The position numbers were made by a program, and so were the translations under genes. A stretch of DNA of 64,000 bases from Methylobacterium aquaticum (lineage in GTDB: Bacteria; Pseudomonadota; Alphaproteobacteria; Rhizobiales; Beijerinckiaceae), in contig NZ_CP043627.1 of NCBI RefSeq assembly GCF_016804325.1, forward strand, positions 1,262,001 to 1,326,000, written 5' to 3'. Below are positions 9,682 to 18,245 of the stretch, one piece after another. The first letter of the stretch is position 1. Each line of letters opens with the position of its first letter. Under the pieces are notes generated by a model. It worked only from the letters and a program-made list of their open reading frames with translations, was not told the DNA's origin and searched no databases.

Positions 9682-11073
9682 TCAGCGTTCGGCCGCGACA
9701 GCGCCCGGCGCCACCGCCGGGGCGGCGGCCTTGCGCATCGCCGGGATGTGCCGCGCGACCAGGGCGAGCGCGATGGCGACCCCCGTCATGGCGAGGCCGA
9801 GCATCACGAGGTAGCCGCTCGATCCGCCCGAGGTGATGACGGCCGCGCCCGCGAAGGCGCTCAGGATCGCCCCGAGGCGGCCGAAGGCCAGGGCGGAGGC
9901 CGTGCCCGTCGCCCGCACGGTGGTCGGGTAGACGTGGGCGCAGACCGCGTACATCGTCGACTGGGTGGCGTTGGCGAAGAAGCCCTGCAGACCGAAGCCG
10001 GCGATCAGGATGCCGGTCGAGGTCCGGATGTCCACGCCGGTGAGAGCGAAGGCGGTGGCGGCACCGCCCAGCGAGCACAGCAGCAGCGGCCAGCGCGACC
10101 CGAAGCGGGTGATCGCGACGGCGCAGAGAAGCGCGCCCAAGACCCCGCCGAAATTGTACGCGGTGAGGCCCGAGCCGGCGACGGCGATGTCGAGGCCGGC
10201 GGCGTTCAGCATCGTCGGCAGCCAGCTGAAGGCGCTGTAGACCGCCAGCAGGTTGAGGAAGAACGCGCACCAGAGCGCGATCGTGTCCCGCGCGCGGCCC
10301 GCCTCGAACAGGGCCGGGACGCCCTCGCGCTGCTCCAGCCGCTGCTCGGCCGCGTCGGTGAAGGCGGCGCCGGCGGGAACCGGGCGGGACATGCGGCCGA
10401 GAAGCCGGACCAGTTCGGGCCAGCGGTTCGGCCGGCGGGCGAGGAAGCGCGGCGATTCCGGCAGGACGGCGATCAGGGCGAGGCCGTAGGCCACCGGCAC
10501 CGAGCCGCCCAGCAGGAACAGGGCCCGCCAGCCGAGCGTCGGCAGCACGTAGCTGGCGAAGACGCCCGCCAGCATCCCGCCGAGGGGCACGCAGACGATG
10601 GTGGCGGTGATCGCCAGCGTCCGGCGCCGGGCCGGGGTGAACTCCGCCGTGACCGTGGTGGAACTCGGCAGCGCTCCGCCGATGCCGAGCCCGGCGACGA
10701 ACCGCAGGATTCCGATCTCCCACAGGTTGCCGGCAAGGCTGATGGCGCAGGTGGCGAGCCCGAAGACGAGCACGCTGCCGATGACCGCCCAGCGCCGGCC
10801 GAAGCGGTCGGCGAACAGGCCGGCGCAGGCGCTGCCGATCCCCATGCCGACGAGGCCGGCGGCCAGAGCCGGGGCGAAGTCGCCGCGGGCGACGCCCCAC
10901 TCCTTGATGAGCACGGGGATGGCGAAGCCGATCAGCTGGCCGTCGAACCCGTCCATGACGATCGACAGGGCGGCGAGGAAGACGACCGTCTTCTGCATCG
11001 TCGTCCAGTGGCCGGCATCGAGCAGTTCGCCGATGTCGGTGGCGCTGCGCGCCGGGGATGCCGCGGCGCTCAT
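9682..11073 (-). CDS. MFS transporter, aromatic acid:H+ symporter (AAHS)-like
   Basis: 463 residues with about 12 hydrophobic segments. The first helix contains MDGFDGQLIGFAIP, the DGFD signature of PcaK/BenK-type aromatic-acid symporters. Loop 2-3 carries the MFS motif (GLFADRFGRRW), and loop 4-5 PARRRTLAI. It probably brings an aromatic or related carboxylate into the cytoplasm for the decarboxylase and dehydrogenase encoded downstream. First gene of the minus-strand operon, facing a truncated ketopantoate reductase gene across a 234-base gap. Confidence 0.88.
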   Translation of the reverse strand: MSAAASPARSATDIGELLDAGHWTTMQKTVVFLAALSIVMDGFDGQLIGFAIPVLIKEWGVARGDFAPALAAGLVGMGIGSACAGLFADRFGRRWAVIGSVLVFGLATCAISLAGNLWEIGILRFVAGLGIGGALPSSTTVTAEFTPARRRTLAITATIVCVPLGGMLAGVFASYVLPTLGWRALFLLGGSVPVAYGLALIAVLPESPRFLARRPNRWPELVRLLGRMSRPVPAGAAFTDAAEQRLEQREGVPALFEAGRARDTIALWCAFFLNLLAVYSAFSWLPTMLNAAGLDIAVAGSGLTAYNFGGVLGALLCAVAITRFGSRWPLLLCSLGGAATAFALTGVDIRTSTGILIAGFGLQGFFANATQSTMYAVCAHVYPTTVRATGTASALAFGRLGAILSAFAGAAVITSGGSSGYLVMLGLAMTGVAIALALVARHIPAMRKAAAPAVAPGAVAAER

Positions 11074-11271
11074 GCCGACCTCCCCGCTACGATGGTGGCA
11101 ACCTCGCTGATGCGATGGCTCGCGATGGCCGACCGCGCCGACCCGACCGGCCCAGGCGGTTCGACGACGCGCGGCTCTCCTGCCGAAGCTGTCATGGCGT
11201 TTCTCCCGGAGGCGGCCCGGCTTGCTGCCAGGCTCGCGATCCCTGCTTGCGCCTTCCTCGGGCCCATGTCA

Positions 11272-11291
11272 AGTTGGTTGGCATACCAACT
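11272..11291. promoter_or_regulatory. Palindromic operator-like site
   Basis: AGTTGGT and its exact reverse complement ACCAACT are separated by 6 bases (TGGCAT). Read on the minus strand the site also contains TTGGTATGCCAA. It lies 8 bases upstream of the GGAGG ribosome-binding site of the gene starting at 11308, and about 200 bases upstream of the MFS gene on the other strand. Symmetry and spacing fit a dimeric repressor; the local MarR protein (7665-8219) is the obvious candidate by position. Binding is inferred. Confidence 0.55.
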
Positions 11292-11307
11292 AATTTTTGG
11301 AGGGGCG

Positions 11308-11844
11308 ATGAGGGCGACGCGACAGGCCTCGCTGCGGGAGCCGGGCGAGGCGGAGGGCGCCCTGAAGGTTGCCGTCCTGGGGGCCGGTGCGATGGGGGGC
11401 TATTTTGCCGGACGGATCGCCGAACAGGGCGGAACGGTGGTACTGATCGACGTCGACGAGGCGCGGCTGTCCGCTCTCACCCGGGAGGGCCTGCGCATCG
11501 AGGACCATGCCGGCGACCGGCGCGTCCCGATCGCCGCCGCGAAAGCCGCGGACCTGACGCGCGAGGTCGACCTGATCCTCGTCTTCACGAAGGGCATGCA
11601 CACCCGGGCGGCGGTCGAGTCGGTGCGCCACCTCGCCGGGCGCCACACTTGGTTCCTGACCTTGCAGAACGGGCTCGGCAATCCCGAGCAGATCGCGTCC
11701 CTGTTTCCGGACAATCCCGTCGCCCTCGGCGTCACCGACGTGCCGTCGGACCTGGTCGGTCCCACGCATGTCCGGTCGCACGGGGCGGGCTCGGTGCGGC
11801 TGTTCTCGGCCGACGGACCTGGCGGCGGCCCTCTTCGATCCTGA
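11308..11844 (+). pseudogene. 2-dehydropantoate reductase (ApbA/PanE family), C-terminally truncated
   Basis: Starts ATG at 11308 behind a strong GGAGG. The protein has the NAD(P) Rossmann motif VAVLGAGAMGGYFAGRI and the family segments VFTKGMHT and LQNGLGNPE. It stops after about 178 residues, just past GAGSVRLFSADG. The family is about 300 residues long and its catalytic C-terminal helical domain should follow; only about 97 bases remain before the next gene, so that half is missing. A related frame after the stop (DLAAALFDPDLSRARLW) suggests decay. Probably non-functional. Its operator-like site and ribosome-binding site remain. Confidence 0.75.
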
Positions 11845-11941
11845 CCTGTCCCGGGCCCGGCTGTGGTTCGGGATAGCCATCCGCCCGGGCAGGCGACATC
11901 GTCGCGACCAGACCGCGACAGCGAGACCAGAGCCCGAGACC

Positions 11942-12892
11942 ATGAATCCCCTCCGACGCATGCTGCCGTCCAACCACGCCCTGTTCGTGTTCGAGGCCGT
12001 GGCACGGAACCTGAGCTTCACCCGGGCGGCGGCCGAGCTGAACGTGACGCAGCCGGCGGTCAGCAAGGCGATGGCGCAGCTCGAACGCCATCTCGGTGTG
12101 CGCCTCATCGACCGCTCGGGCGAGGGCATCGCGCTTACGGAGGACGGCGCGATCCTGCATCGCCGGGTGGCGAAGGGCTTCCGGGGCATCGAGGCGGCGC
12201 TTCGCGAGATCGACATCCGCCGCACGGGCATCGACACGGTCACGCTCTCCCTGTCCTCGGCCTTCACCACCCACTGGCTGCTGCCGCGCATCGACACCCT
12301 GCAGGAGGCGTTCCCCTCGGTCGATTTCCGCTTCCAGCTGATCCCGGGGGCGCTCGCCGGACCGGTCGACGACGTCGATCTCGGCATGCGCTTCGTCGAG
12401 GGGCCCGACCTCGATCACGAGGCGGTGTTCCTGATGAACGAGGTGATGCTGCCGGTGTGCAGCCCGGCCTACCTCGCCGGCCGGAAGTCCGATCCCGATG
12501 CCCGCACCACCTTCGTCAACCTCACGGCCACCTCGCCGATGTGGACCGGCGGGGTCGATCCGGGGCCGGACTGGAACGGCTCGCGCGCCTCGCTCAACTT
12601 CTCCGATTATGCCGTGGTGCTGCAGGCCGCCCTCCTCGGCCAGGGCGTGGCGCTCGGCTGGGCCAGCGTGGTCTCGCACTGGCTCTCGACCGGCGACCTC
12701 GTGCCGGCCGCCTCCCGGCTCACCCGCACGGCGCGGGAATGCCAGCTCATCCACCTGCGCTCGCGGCCCCTGCGCCGCTCGGTCGCCGCCGTGCGCGACT
12801 GGATCGTCGCGGAGATGCGGGCCGACGTCGCGAAGGTCGACGGGCTCTATCCGGAACTCGGCCTGAGCCGGGCCTGCTTCGACAGGGCGTGA
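11942..12892 (+). CDS. LysR-family transcriptional regulator (GcvA-like)
   Basis: 316 residues. N-terminal winged helix-turn-helix at about 8-65 (LSFTRAAAELNVTQPAVSKA, then LERHLGVRLIDRS), followed by a periplasmic-binding-type effector domain with DVDLGMRF and LLGQGVALGWASVV. The layout is that of GcvA/AmpR-type LysR proteins. The target is not evident: upstream is the broken reductase gene, downstream a repeat-rich gap. It may originally have controlled the adjacent catabolic cluster. Confidence 0.93.
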   Translation: MNPLRRMLPSNHALFVFEAVARNLSFTRAAAELNVTQPAVSKAMAQLERHLGVRLIDRSGEGIALTEDGAILHRRVAKGFRGIEAALREIDIRRTGIDTVTLSLSSAFTTHWLLPRIDTLQEAFPSVDFRFQLIPGALAGPVDDVDLGMRFVEGPDLDHEAVFLMNEVMLPVCSPAYLAGRKSDPDARTTFVNLTATSPMWTGGVDPGPDWNGSRASLNFSDYAVVLQAALLGQGVALGWASVVSHWLSTGDLVPAASRLTRTARECQLIHLRSRPLRRSVAAVRDWIVAEMRADVAKVDGLYPELGLSRACFDRA

Positions 12893-13034
12893 GACAAACT
12901 CGGAGCCTGTTCGACGTCCTTGGTCGACTTTGTACCCCCAGGGTCGTTCGGGGGCTGCGTCGCGGAGCCCGGAACCGCCGATGGTGTAGAACGAAGCGGA
13001 ACATCAGTCGCCTCGTTCGACGGCTTCCGAATGC

Positions 13035-13367
13035 CTGAGGGCCTGTTCAAGCAGGATTTATACCCAAGATTTGATTCATGCGGGATCATCCCAATCTCTA
13101 ACCTCAGGATGAGGGGAATGACAGGATATCCCATGATTTACTTTGGAGTCTGCTTGACTCGCAAAAATCCAGCGGCGACGACCTGTCCTTATCCCTCTCG
13201 CGACCTCATCCTGAGGTGCGACTGAAAGGAGCCTCGAAGGAGGGCTTCAGACATCTTCGCGATCCCTGGAGCCCTCCTTCGAGGTCAGTCGATTTTCAAT
13301 CGACTGACACCTCAGGATGAGGTCGTGTGTGGGAGTAAGTGCTTGAGTCAATCAAACAGGCGCTCAG
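13035..13367. repeat. MITE-like element, copy A
   Basis: Imperfect terminal inverted repeats: CTGAGGGCCTGTTCAA at 13035-13050 and TCAAACAGGCGCTCAG at 13352-13367 (3 mismatches of 16). Inside is a nested palindrome: outer arms 13203-13218 and 13308-13323 (ACCTCATCCTGAGGTG and its complement) and inner arms 13232-13246 and 13270-13284 (CCTCGAAGGAGGGCT and its complement). The right end sequence AAACAGGCGCTCAG is directly duplicated at about 13390-13403. No transposase gene inside. The same element recurs near 24.7, 33.6, 43.3 and 48.7 kb. Confidence 0.8.
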
Positions 13368-13413
13368 CCTTGGTCAGACCCATCCGCGCAAACAGGCGCT
13401 CAGGAAGAGAGAC

Positions 13414-13519
13414 GATGACGGCACGGACCGTGACCGTGCCGGCCGCCGAAGACGATGCCGGATCCCACGCCGATCGCTCGGCCGTCGCCGAGTTCCGCCG
13501 GCGGCTCGCCGCGGGGTGA
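13414..13519 (+). CDS. Possible small ORF or gene remnant (34 residues)
   Basis: An ATG preceded by AGGAAGAGAG opens a 34-codon frame beginning MTARTVTVPAAEDDAGSHAD and ending RRRLAAG. No family is recognised. It lies between repeat copy A and the ABC importer operon, and could be a real leader-type peptide or the start of a deleted gene. The following 140 bases up to the ATP-binding protein gene show nothing recognisable. Confidence 0.25.
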
Positions 13520-13658
13520 GGAGTCGCTTCCCGCCGCCCTGCCCCACCCCATAACCTGGAGTTATGACCCGGCGGATTCTTTAGACATTGAACCCGCGCG
13601 ACGCTTTTGTGAGCATCCGGTCCATCGGCGGCACCGGACGCGAAGGCGGCACCCCACG

Positions 13659-14782
13659 ATGGCGGCAGCGGGCACGAATTCGGGCGCGGGCAACGGACCG
13701 CTCGCCGGCGGCAGCGTCGGGGTGTCGATCCGCAACGCCACCCGGCGCTACGGCGCCTTCACGGCCCTCGACGACGTCTCGCTCGACGTCGCGCCCGGCG
13801 AGTTCCTGTCCCTCCTCGGGCCCTCGGGCTCGGGCAAGACGACGCTGCTCGGCATCCTCGGCGGGTTCATCGTGCCCTCCTCCGGAAGCGTGCATTTCGG
13901 CGGCGCCGACGTGACGTTCCTGCCGCCGCACAAGCGCGACATCGGCGTGGTGTTCCAGAACTACGCCCTGTTCCCTCACCTGAGCGTGGGCGAGAACGTC
14001 GCGTTCCCGCTGCGGGCCCGGCGCGAGCCCAAGGCCGGCTGGGGCCCCCGCGTGGCCGAGGCGCTGGCGATGGTCGAACTGTCCGGGTACGAGGACCGGG
14101 CGATCTCGCAGCTCTCCGGCGGCCAGCGCCAGCGCGTGGCGCTCGCCCGCGCCATCGTGTTCCGGCCGCGGCTGATCCTGATGGACGAGCCGCTCTCGGC
14201 CCTCGACAAGCACCTGCGCGAGACGATGCAGATCGAGCTGCGGCGCCTGCACCGGCAGCTCGAAGCCACCATCATCTACGTCACCCACGACCAGCGCGAG
14301 GCGCTGACGATGAGCGACCGCATCGCCATCCTGCGCGGCGGGCGGCTCGCCCAGGTCGACACGCCCGAGCGCCTGCACGACAGGCCGACGAGCGCCTTCG
14401 TGGCGAGCTTCATCGGCGAATCGACCTTGGTGCCGGTGACCCGGGCCGGGTCCGACGCCGTCGCGCTCGGGGCGACGACCCTGCGCAGCGCCCGGCCGCT
14501 GCCGGCGGGCGAGGCCCTGCTTCTCGCGATCCAGACCGAGAAGCTGATCGTCGGCGGCGAGGCGGCCCCGAGGGCTACAACCGCCTGACGGGCCGCGTCA
14601 CCGACATCGTCTACCAGGGCGAGAGCCTGCGGGTGTTCGTCGCTCTCGACGGCGGCCCGGAGATCTCCCTGCGCCAGCCGGCCCACCATGCCGGGCGCCT
14701 CGCGATTCCCGCCCCCGGCGGCGCGATCACCGCCCTCCTCCACCCGCAGGACACGATCGTCGTCCCGGCGGAATCCGCCTGA
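13659..14782 (+). CDS. ABC transporter ATP-binding protein, spermidine/putrescine type (one frameshift as read)
   Basis: Energises the importer encoded by the genes at 16.9-19.9 kb. Walker A GPSGSGKTT, Q-loop VFQNYALFPHLSVGENV, signature LSGGQRQRVALARA, Walker B RLILMDEPLSALD and H-loop THDQREA are all intact, followed by FIGESTLVPV at the start of the regulatory TOBE region. As read the frame stops at 14588; adding one C to the run 14566-14569 gives AAPEGYNRLTGRVTDIVYQG and a complete TOBE domain ending VVPAESA at 14782. Length then is 374 residues, normal for PotA/UgpC-type proteins. The ribosome-binding site is weak, so the start is uncertain. Confidence 0.88.
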
Positions 14783-14787
14783 CCCCT

Positions 14788-14851
14788 CCAGGTCTTCCAG
14801 AGACCAGGTCTTTCAAAAGCCAGGTCTTTCAAAAGCCAGATCTTCGAAAGG
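14788..14851. repeat. Four tandem copies of a 16-bp repeat
   Basis: Units begin at 14788, 14804, 14820 and 14836. Units 2 and 3 are identical (CCAGGTCTTTCAAAAG); units 1 and 4 differ by a few bases. The array fills the space between the ATP-binding protein gene and the HAD gene, ending 7 bases before the HAD start codon. The last unit supplies the GAAAGG that serves as ribosome-binding site, so unit number could alter spacing or translation. Confidence 0.85.
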
Positions 14852-14858
14852 ACAGCCC

Positions 14859-15593
14859 ATGCCCGCTCCCTCCCTCGACAGCTTCAAGGTCCTCACCTTC
14901 GACGTCGTCGGCACCCTGATCGACTTCGAGAAGGGCATCCTCGACCACCTGCGCGCCGTCTCCCGCCGGACCCCGGCGGAGTTGAGCGACGCCCGGATCT
15001 TCGCCTCGTACCTCAAGGGCCGCGAGCTGAACTACGAACGCTCGAGCGAGGTCTTCGCCGACGTCTACCGCCACGTCGCTAAGGAACTCGGCTTCCCGAA
15101 TTCGGATGCCGACGCCGATGCGTTCCAGCTCTCGGTCCTGCGCTGGCCGGCCTTCCCGGATTCGGTCGCGGCGCTGAAGCGCCTGCGCAAGCATTACCGC
15201 CTCGTCGCAATGACCAATGCCGACCGCTCGGCCTTCTCGTTCTACTCCCACACCCTCGGCGGGCCGTTCCACGACAGCGTCACCTACGACGAGGCCGGGG
15301 TCGCCAAGCCGAACCCGCAATTCTTCGCCTTCAACCGCGGCCGCCAATCGGCCTTCGGCTACAAGCAGAGCGACATGCTCCACGTCGCCCAGAGCCAGTA
15401 CCACGATATCGGCGTCGCCCGGGACCTCGGCTACACCGTCTGCTGGATCGAGCGCCGCCAGGGCCTCGAAGGATTCGGCGGCACGCCCGAGCCCGAGCGG
15501 CTGACCACGCCCGATTATCACTTCCCGACGCTCGAAAAGCTCGCCGACGCCGCCGATGCGGCCTTCGCCTCCGCCGCCCGGCAGGCGGCCTGA
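14859..15593 (+). CDS. HAD-superfamily hydrolase, haloacid dehalogenase type II-like
   Basis: 244 residues. Motif I is FDVVGTLIDF, with the nucleophilic Asp and no second Asp two residues on, as in L-2-haloacid dehalogenases rather than phosphatases. The family's Ser/Thr motif lies around AMTNADRSAF, and the Lys and acidic motif is GVAKPNPQ followed by HVAQSQYHDIGVARDLG. The HxxQSxxHD stretch is characteristic of this group. The substrate is unknown. Two bases separate its stop from the next gene, so it belongs to the importer operon. Confidence 0.85.
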   Translation: MPAPSLDSFKVLTFDVVGTLIDFEKGILDHLRAVSRRTPAELSDARIFASYLKGRELNYERSSEVFADVYRHVAKELGFPNSDADADAFQLSVLRWPAFPDSVAALKRLRKHYRLVAMTNADRSAFSFYSHTLGGPFHDSVTYDEAGVAKPNPQFFAFNRGRQSAFGYKQSDMLHVAQSQYHDIGVARDLGYTVCWIERRQGLEGFGGTPEPERLTTPDYHFPTLEKLADAADAAFASAARQAA

Positions 15594-15594
15594 C

Positions 15595-16896
15595 ATGGCT
15601 GCCTTCCCGAAGCCTCCGGCCGCCTCGCTCTGGGCCGCCGGCGCCGTGCCGGCCGGGCGCTTCGGGCCGCTCGATCGCGACGTCCAGGCGGATGTCGCCA
15701 TCGTCGGCGGCGGCTATACCGGCCTCTCGGCGGCGCTCGCCCTGGCCGGGCGCGGCGAGCGGGCCGTGGTGCTGGAAGCCAACGCGATCGGCTGGGGCGC
15801 CAGCGGGCGCAACGGCGGCGTCGTCTCGGCGAAGTACCGCCCGTCCTTCCAGGCCATCGCGAGCCGGCACGGGTTGTCCGTCGCCAAGCGCATGCACGCC
15901 ATCGCGTACCAGTCGGTCGAGACCCTGGAGCGGCTGATCGCCGAGCACGGCATCACTGAGGCCAATTACGCCCGGGTCGGCCAGCTCAAATGCGCCCACA
16001 AATCCGCCACCCTGGCGGCGGCGGTCGCCGACAGCGAGTGGATGCGCCGGGAGATGGGTGACGCGTCGGTCTCCGTCCTGTCCCGCGAGGCGGTGGCGGC
16101 GGAGACCGGCTCGCAGGATTTCGTCGGCGGGGTGCTCTCGACAAAGGCCGGGGGGCTGCACCCGCTCAACTACGCAAGCGGCCTCGCCCGGGCGGTCACG
16201 GACAAGGGCATCGCGATCCACGAGGCGAGCCCGGCTTTGCGCTTCCACCGTGAGGCCGGCGGCATCAGGGTCGAGACGCCGGGCGGCTCGGTGCGGGCGC
16301 GCCAGGTGATCGTGGCGACGAACGGCTATACCGACCTCACCGGAGCGGGCGCCCCCTTGCGCACCCGCCTGATCCCGTTCCGCAGCGCGATCCTCGCCAC
16401 CGAGCCGTTGTCCGACAACCTGCGCGCCGCGCTCCTGCCGAGCCGGCGGATCTACGTCGAGACCCGGCGGATGATGCGCTGGTTCCGCATGGTCGATGGC
16501 CGTATGGTGTTCGGCGGCCGCGGTGCCTTCGGGCGCTCCGATTCCGAGGCCGCCTTCGCCACCTTGCGCCGGGCGATGGTGCGCACCTTCCCAGCGCTCA
16601 CCGACACGCCGGTGGCCTATCGCTGGTCGGGCCTCGTCGGGATGACGCTCGACGCCCTGCCGCATGTCGGCCGGCTCGACGGCCGGGTCAGCTTCGCCAT
16701 GGGCTACAACGGCGCCGGGGTCGCGATGTCGAGCCACCTCGGCGGCCTCGCGGCCGCGTTCGCCCTCGGCGAGAGCCCCGACGTGGCGCTCCTCGGCGCG
16801 GGCGGCTTCCAGCCCGTCCCGTTCTACGGCTTGCGCGAGCCGGTGATCCGGCTCGTCGCCGGCTGGTACCAGTTCCTGGACGCGATCGGCCGCTGA
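15595..16896 (+). CDS. FAD-dependent amine/amino-acid oxidase (DadA/PuuB-like)
   Basis: 433 residues. The dinucleotide-binding motif is VAIVGGGYTGLSAALALAGR at about 33-52, followed by the adenine-ribose Glu in VVLEA and GWGASGRNGGVVS. The C terminus has GMTLDALPHVG and FAMGYNGAGVAMSSHLG, typical of the DAO family. The closest style is gamma-glutamylputrescine oxidase (PuuB). It probably oxidises an amine imported by the ABC system around it; the exact substrate is inferred only from context. Confidence 0.88.
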   Translation: MAAFPKPPAASLWAAGAVPAGRFGPLDRDVQADVAIVGGGYTGLSAALALAGRGERAVVLEANAIGWGASGRNGGVVSAKYRPSFQAIASRHGLSVAKRMHAIAYQSVETLERLIAEHGITEANYARVGQLKCAHKSATLAAAVADSEWMRREMGDASVSVLSREAVAAETGSQDFVGGVLSTKAGGLHPLNYASGLARAVTDKGIAIHEASPALRFHREAGGIRVETPGGSVRARQVIVATNGYTDLTGAGAPLRTRLIPFRSAILATEPLSDNLRAALLPSRRIYVETRRMMRWFRMVDGRMVFGGRGAFGRSDSEAAFATLRRAMVRTFPALTDTPVAYRWSGLVGMTLDALPHVGRLDGRVSFAMGYNGAGVAMSSHLGGLAAAFALGESPDVALLGAGGFQPVPFYGLREPVIRLVAGWYQFLDAIGR

Positions 16897-16929
16897 GGCG
16901 CGGCCTTCATCAACAGAGGGGAAGTCGAG

Positions 16930-17970
16930 ATGGCGTCGCTGATTCGAACCACCGTCCTGGCCTGCCTCCTCGGCACGGCCGCTCCGGCGCTCGCCGCCGA
17001 GCAGATCACCTTCGTGTCGCAGGGCGGCGCCTACCAGCAGGCCCAGACGGTGGCGATCCTCGATCCGGCCGCCAAGGCGCTCGGCATCACCATCAACCAG
17101 GACAGCGCCCCCGATGCCTGGCCGGTGATCCGCACGCAAGGCGCCACCGGCAAGCCGACCTGGGACGTGGTCGACACCCCGACCCAGGATTGCGTGCGCG
17201 GCGGCAAGGCCGGGCTGATCGAGAAGCTCGACTTCTCGAAGATCCCGAACGCCGCCGCGATCCCGGCCCTGTACAAGACCGAGTATTCCGTACCTTACGA
17301 ATTCTATTCGAGCGTTCTGGCCTACAACAAGGCCAAGTACGGCAAGAACCCGCCGCAGAGCTGGGCCGACTTCTGGGACGTGAAGAAGTTTCCGGGCGCC
17401 CGCGCCCTGCGCAACCACCCCCTGGCGACCCTGGAGGCCGCGTTGATGGCCGACGGCGTGGCGCCCGACAAGCTCTACCCGCTCGACGTCGACCGCGCCT
17501 TCCGCAAGCTCGAACAGATCAAGCCGCACATCTCGGTGTGGTGGACCTCCGGCGGCCAGTCGGCCCTGCTGCTCCAGGGCGGCGAGGTCGACATGGAGAT
17601 GATCTGGAACGGCCGCGCCGCCGCGGTGATGGAGGCCGGGGCGGAGGCCGATTTCAGCTTCAACCAGGGCATCCTCCAGAACACCTCGCTCTGCATCCTG
17701 AAGAACGCCCCGAACCTCGCCACCGCGGTGAAGTTCGTGAACCAGGCGATCGATCCGAAGCTCCAGGCCAACCTGCCGCTCAACATCCCGTACGGCCCGG
17801 GCAACCCGGCGGCCTTCGACACCGGCATCATTCCGGCCGCGCTGGCCGCCAAGCTGCCGAGCGCGCCGGACAATGCCAGGAAGCAGGCGGTGCTCTCGGC
17901 CGAGTGGTGGACCTCCGAGGCCGGCGAGGCGGCGCTCAAGCGCTGGGCGGAGTTCGTGCAGAAGAAGTAG
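16930..17970 (+). CDS. ABC transporter periplasmic substrate-binding protein, polyamine type
   Basis: 346 residues with a Sec signal peptide (MASLIRTTVLACLLGTAAPA, cleavage after LAA). The body resembles PotD/PotF-type proteins: FVSQGGAYQQAQ, WDVVDTP, YSVPYEFYSSVLAYN, SWADFWDVKKFPG, and EMIWNGRAAAV. It delivers the ligand to the permeases at 18.2-19.9 kb. A strong inverted-repeat element lies between this gene and the permeases and may let the binding protein be made in excess. Confidence 0.92.
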   Translation: MASLIRTTVLACLLGTAAPALAAEQITFVSQGGAYQQAQTVAILDPAAKALGITINQDSAPDAWPVIRTQGATGKPTWDVVDTPTQDCVRGGKAGLIEKLDFSKIPNAAAIPALYKTEYSVPYEFYSSVLAYNKAKYGKNPPQSWADFWDVKKFPGARALRNHPLATLEAALMADGVAPDKLYPLDVDRAFRKLEQIKPHISVWWTSGGQSALLLQGGEVDMEMIWNGRAAAVMEAGAEADFSFNQGILQNTSLCILKNAPNLATAVKFVNQAIDPKLQANLPLNIPYGPGNPAAFDTGIIPAALAAKLPSAPDNARKQAVLSAEWWTSEAGEAALKRWAEFVQKK

Positions 17971-17981
17971 GGTGCGCGCCG

Positions 17982-18192
17982 CCGCGGTGAGCCCTCCCCC
18001 CTCCGCGGGGGAGGGTGGCCTGCGGCGAGTGCGCAGCACTCGTGCCAGGCCGGGAGAGGGGACGCCGCTTCCGGAAGTCACTGAACCATTCTGACGGGCG
18101 CCATCTGGATCGGCGTCGCGCTGCCCCTCTCCCGGCCCCTGCTGACGCAGGGACCACCCTCCCCCGCAGAGGGGGGAGGGTTCGCGGTGGCG
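17982..18192. repeat. Long inverted-repeat (REP/BIME-like) element
   Basis: About 29 bases at 17992-18020 and their near-exact complement at 18152-18180 (runs of CCCTCCCCCCTC and GGGGGAGGGTGG) form outer arms. A second exact pair, GGCCGGGAGAGGGG near 18048-18062 and its complement at 18124-18137, lies inside. The element fills the gap between the binding protein and the first permease of the same operon, so it is expected to be transcribed and to fold. A role in mRNA stability or partial termination is inference. Confidence 0.8.
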
Positions 18193-18245
18193 ACGTCCCG
18201 CCCTGTCCGTGACCCAGCCGAGTCCATGCCGACGGACACCCCGCC

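Noticed and set aside
11308..11844. The reductase break considered as another one-base run error
   Set aside because: Adding one base to a run does not restore the ketopantoate reductase C-terminal domain, and only about 97 bases remain before the next gene. It is a true truncation.
13203..13323. Repeat arms considered as CRISPR repeats
   Set aside because: Each locus has only one palindromic core, copies are kilobases apart, spacers are not regular, and no cas gene is present.
15331..18081. A 916-codon minus-strand frame across the oxidase and binding-protein genes
   Set aside because: Antisense to well-supported genes and without any recognisable domain.
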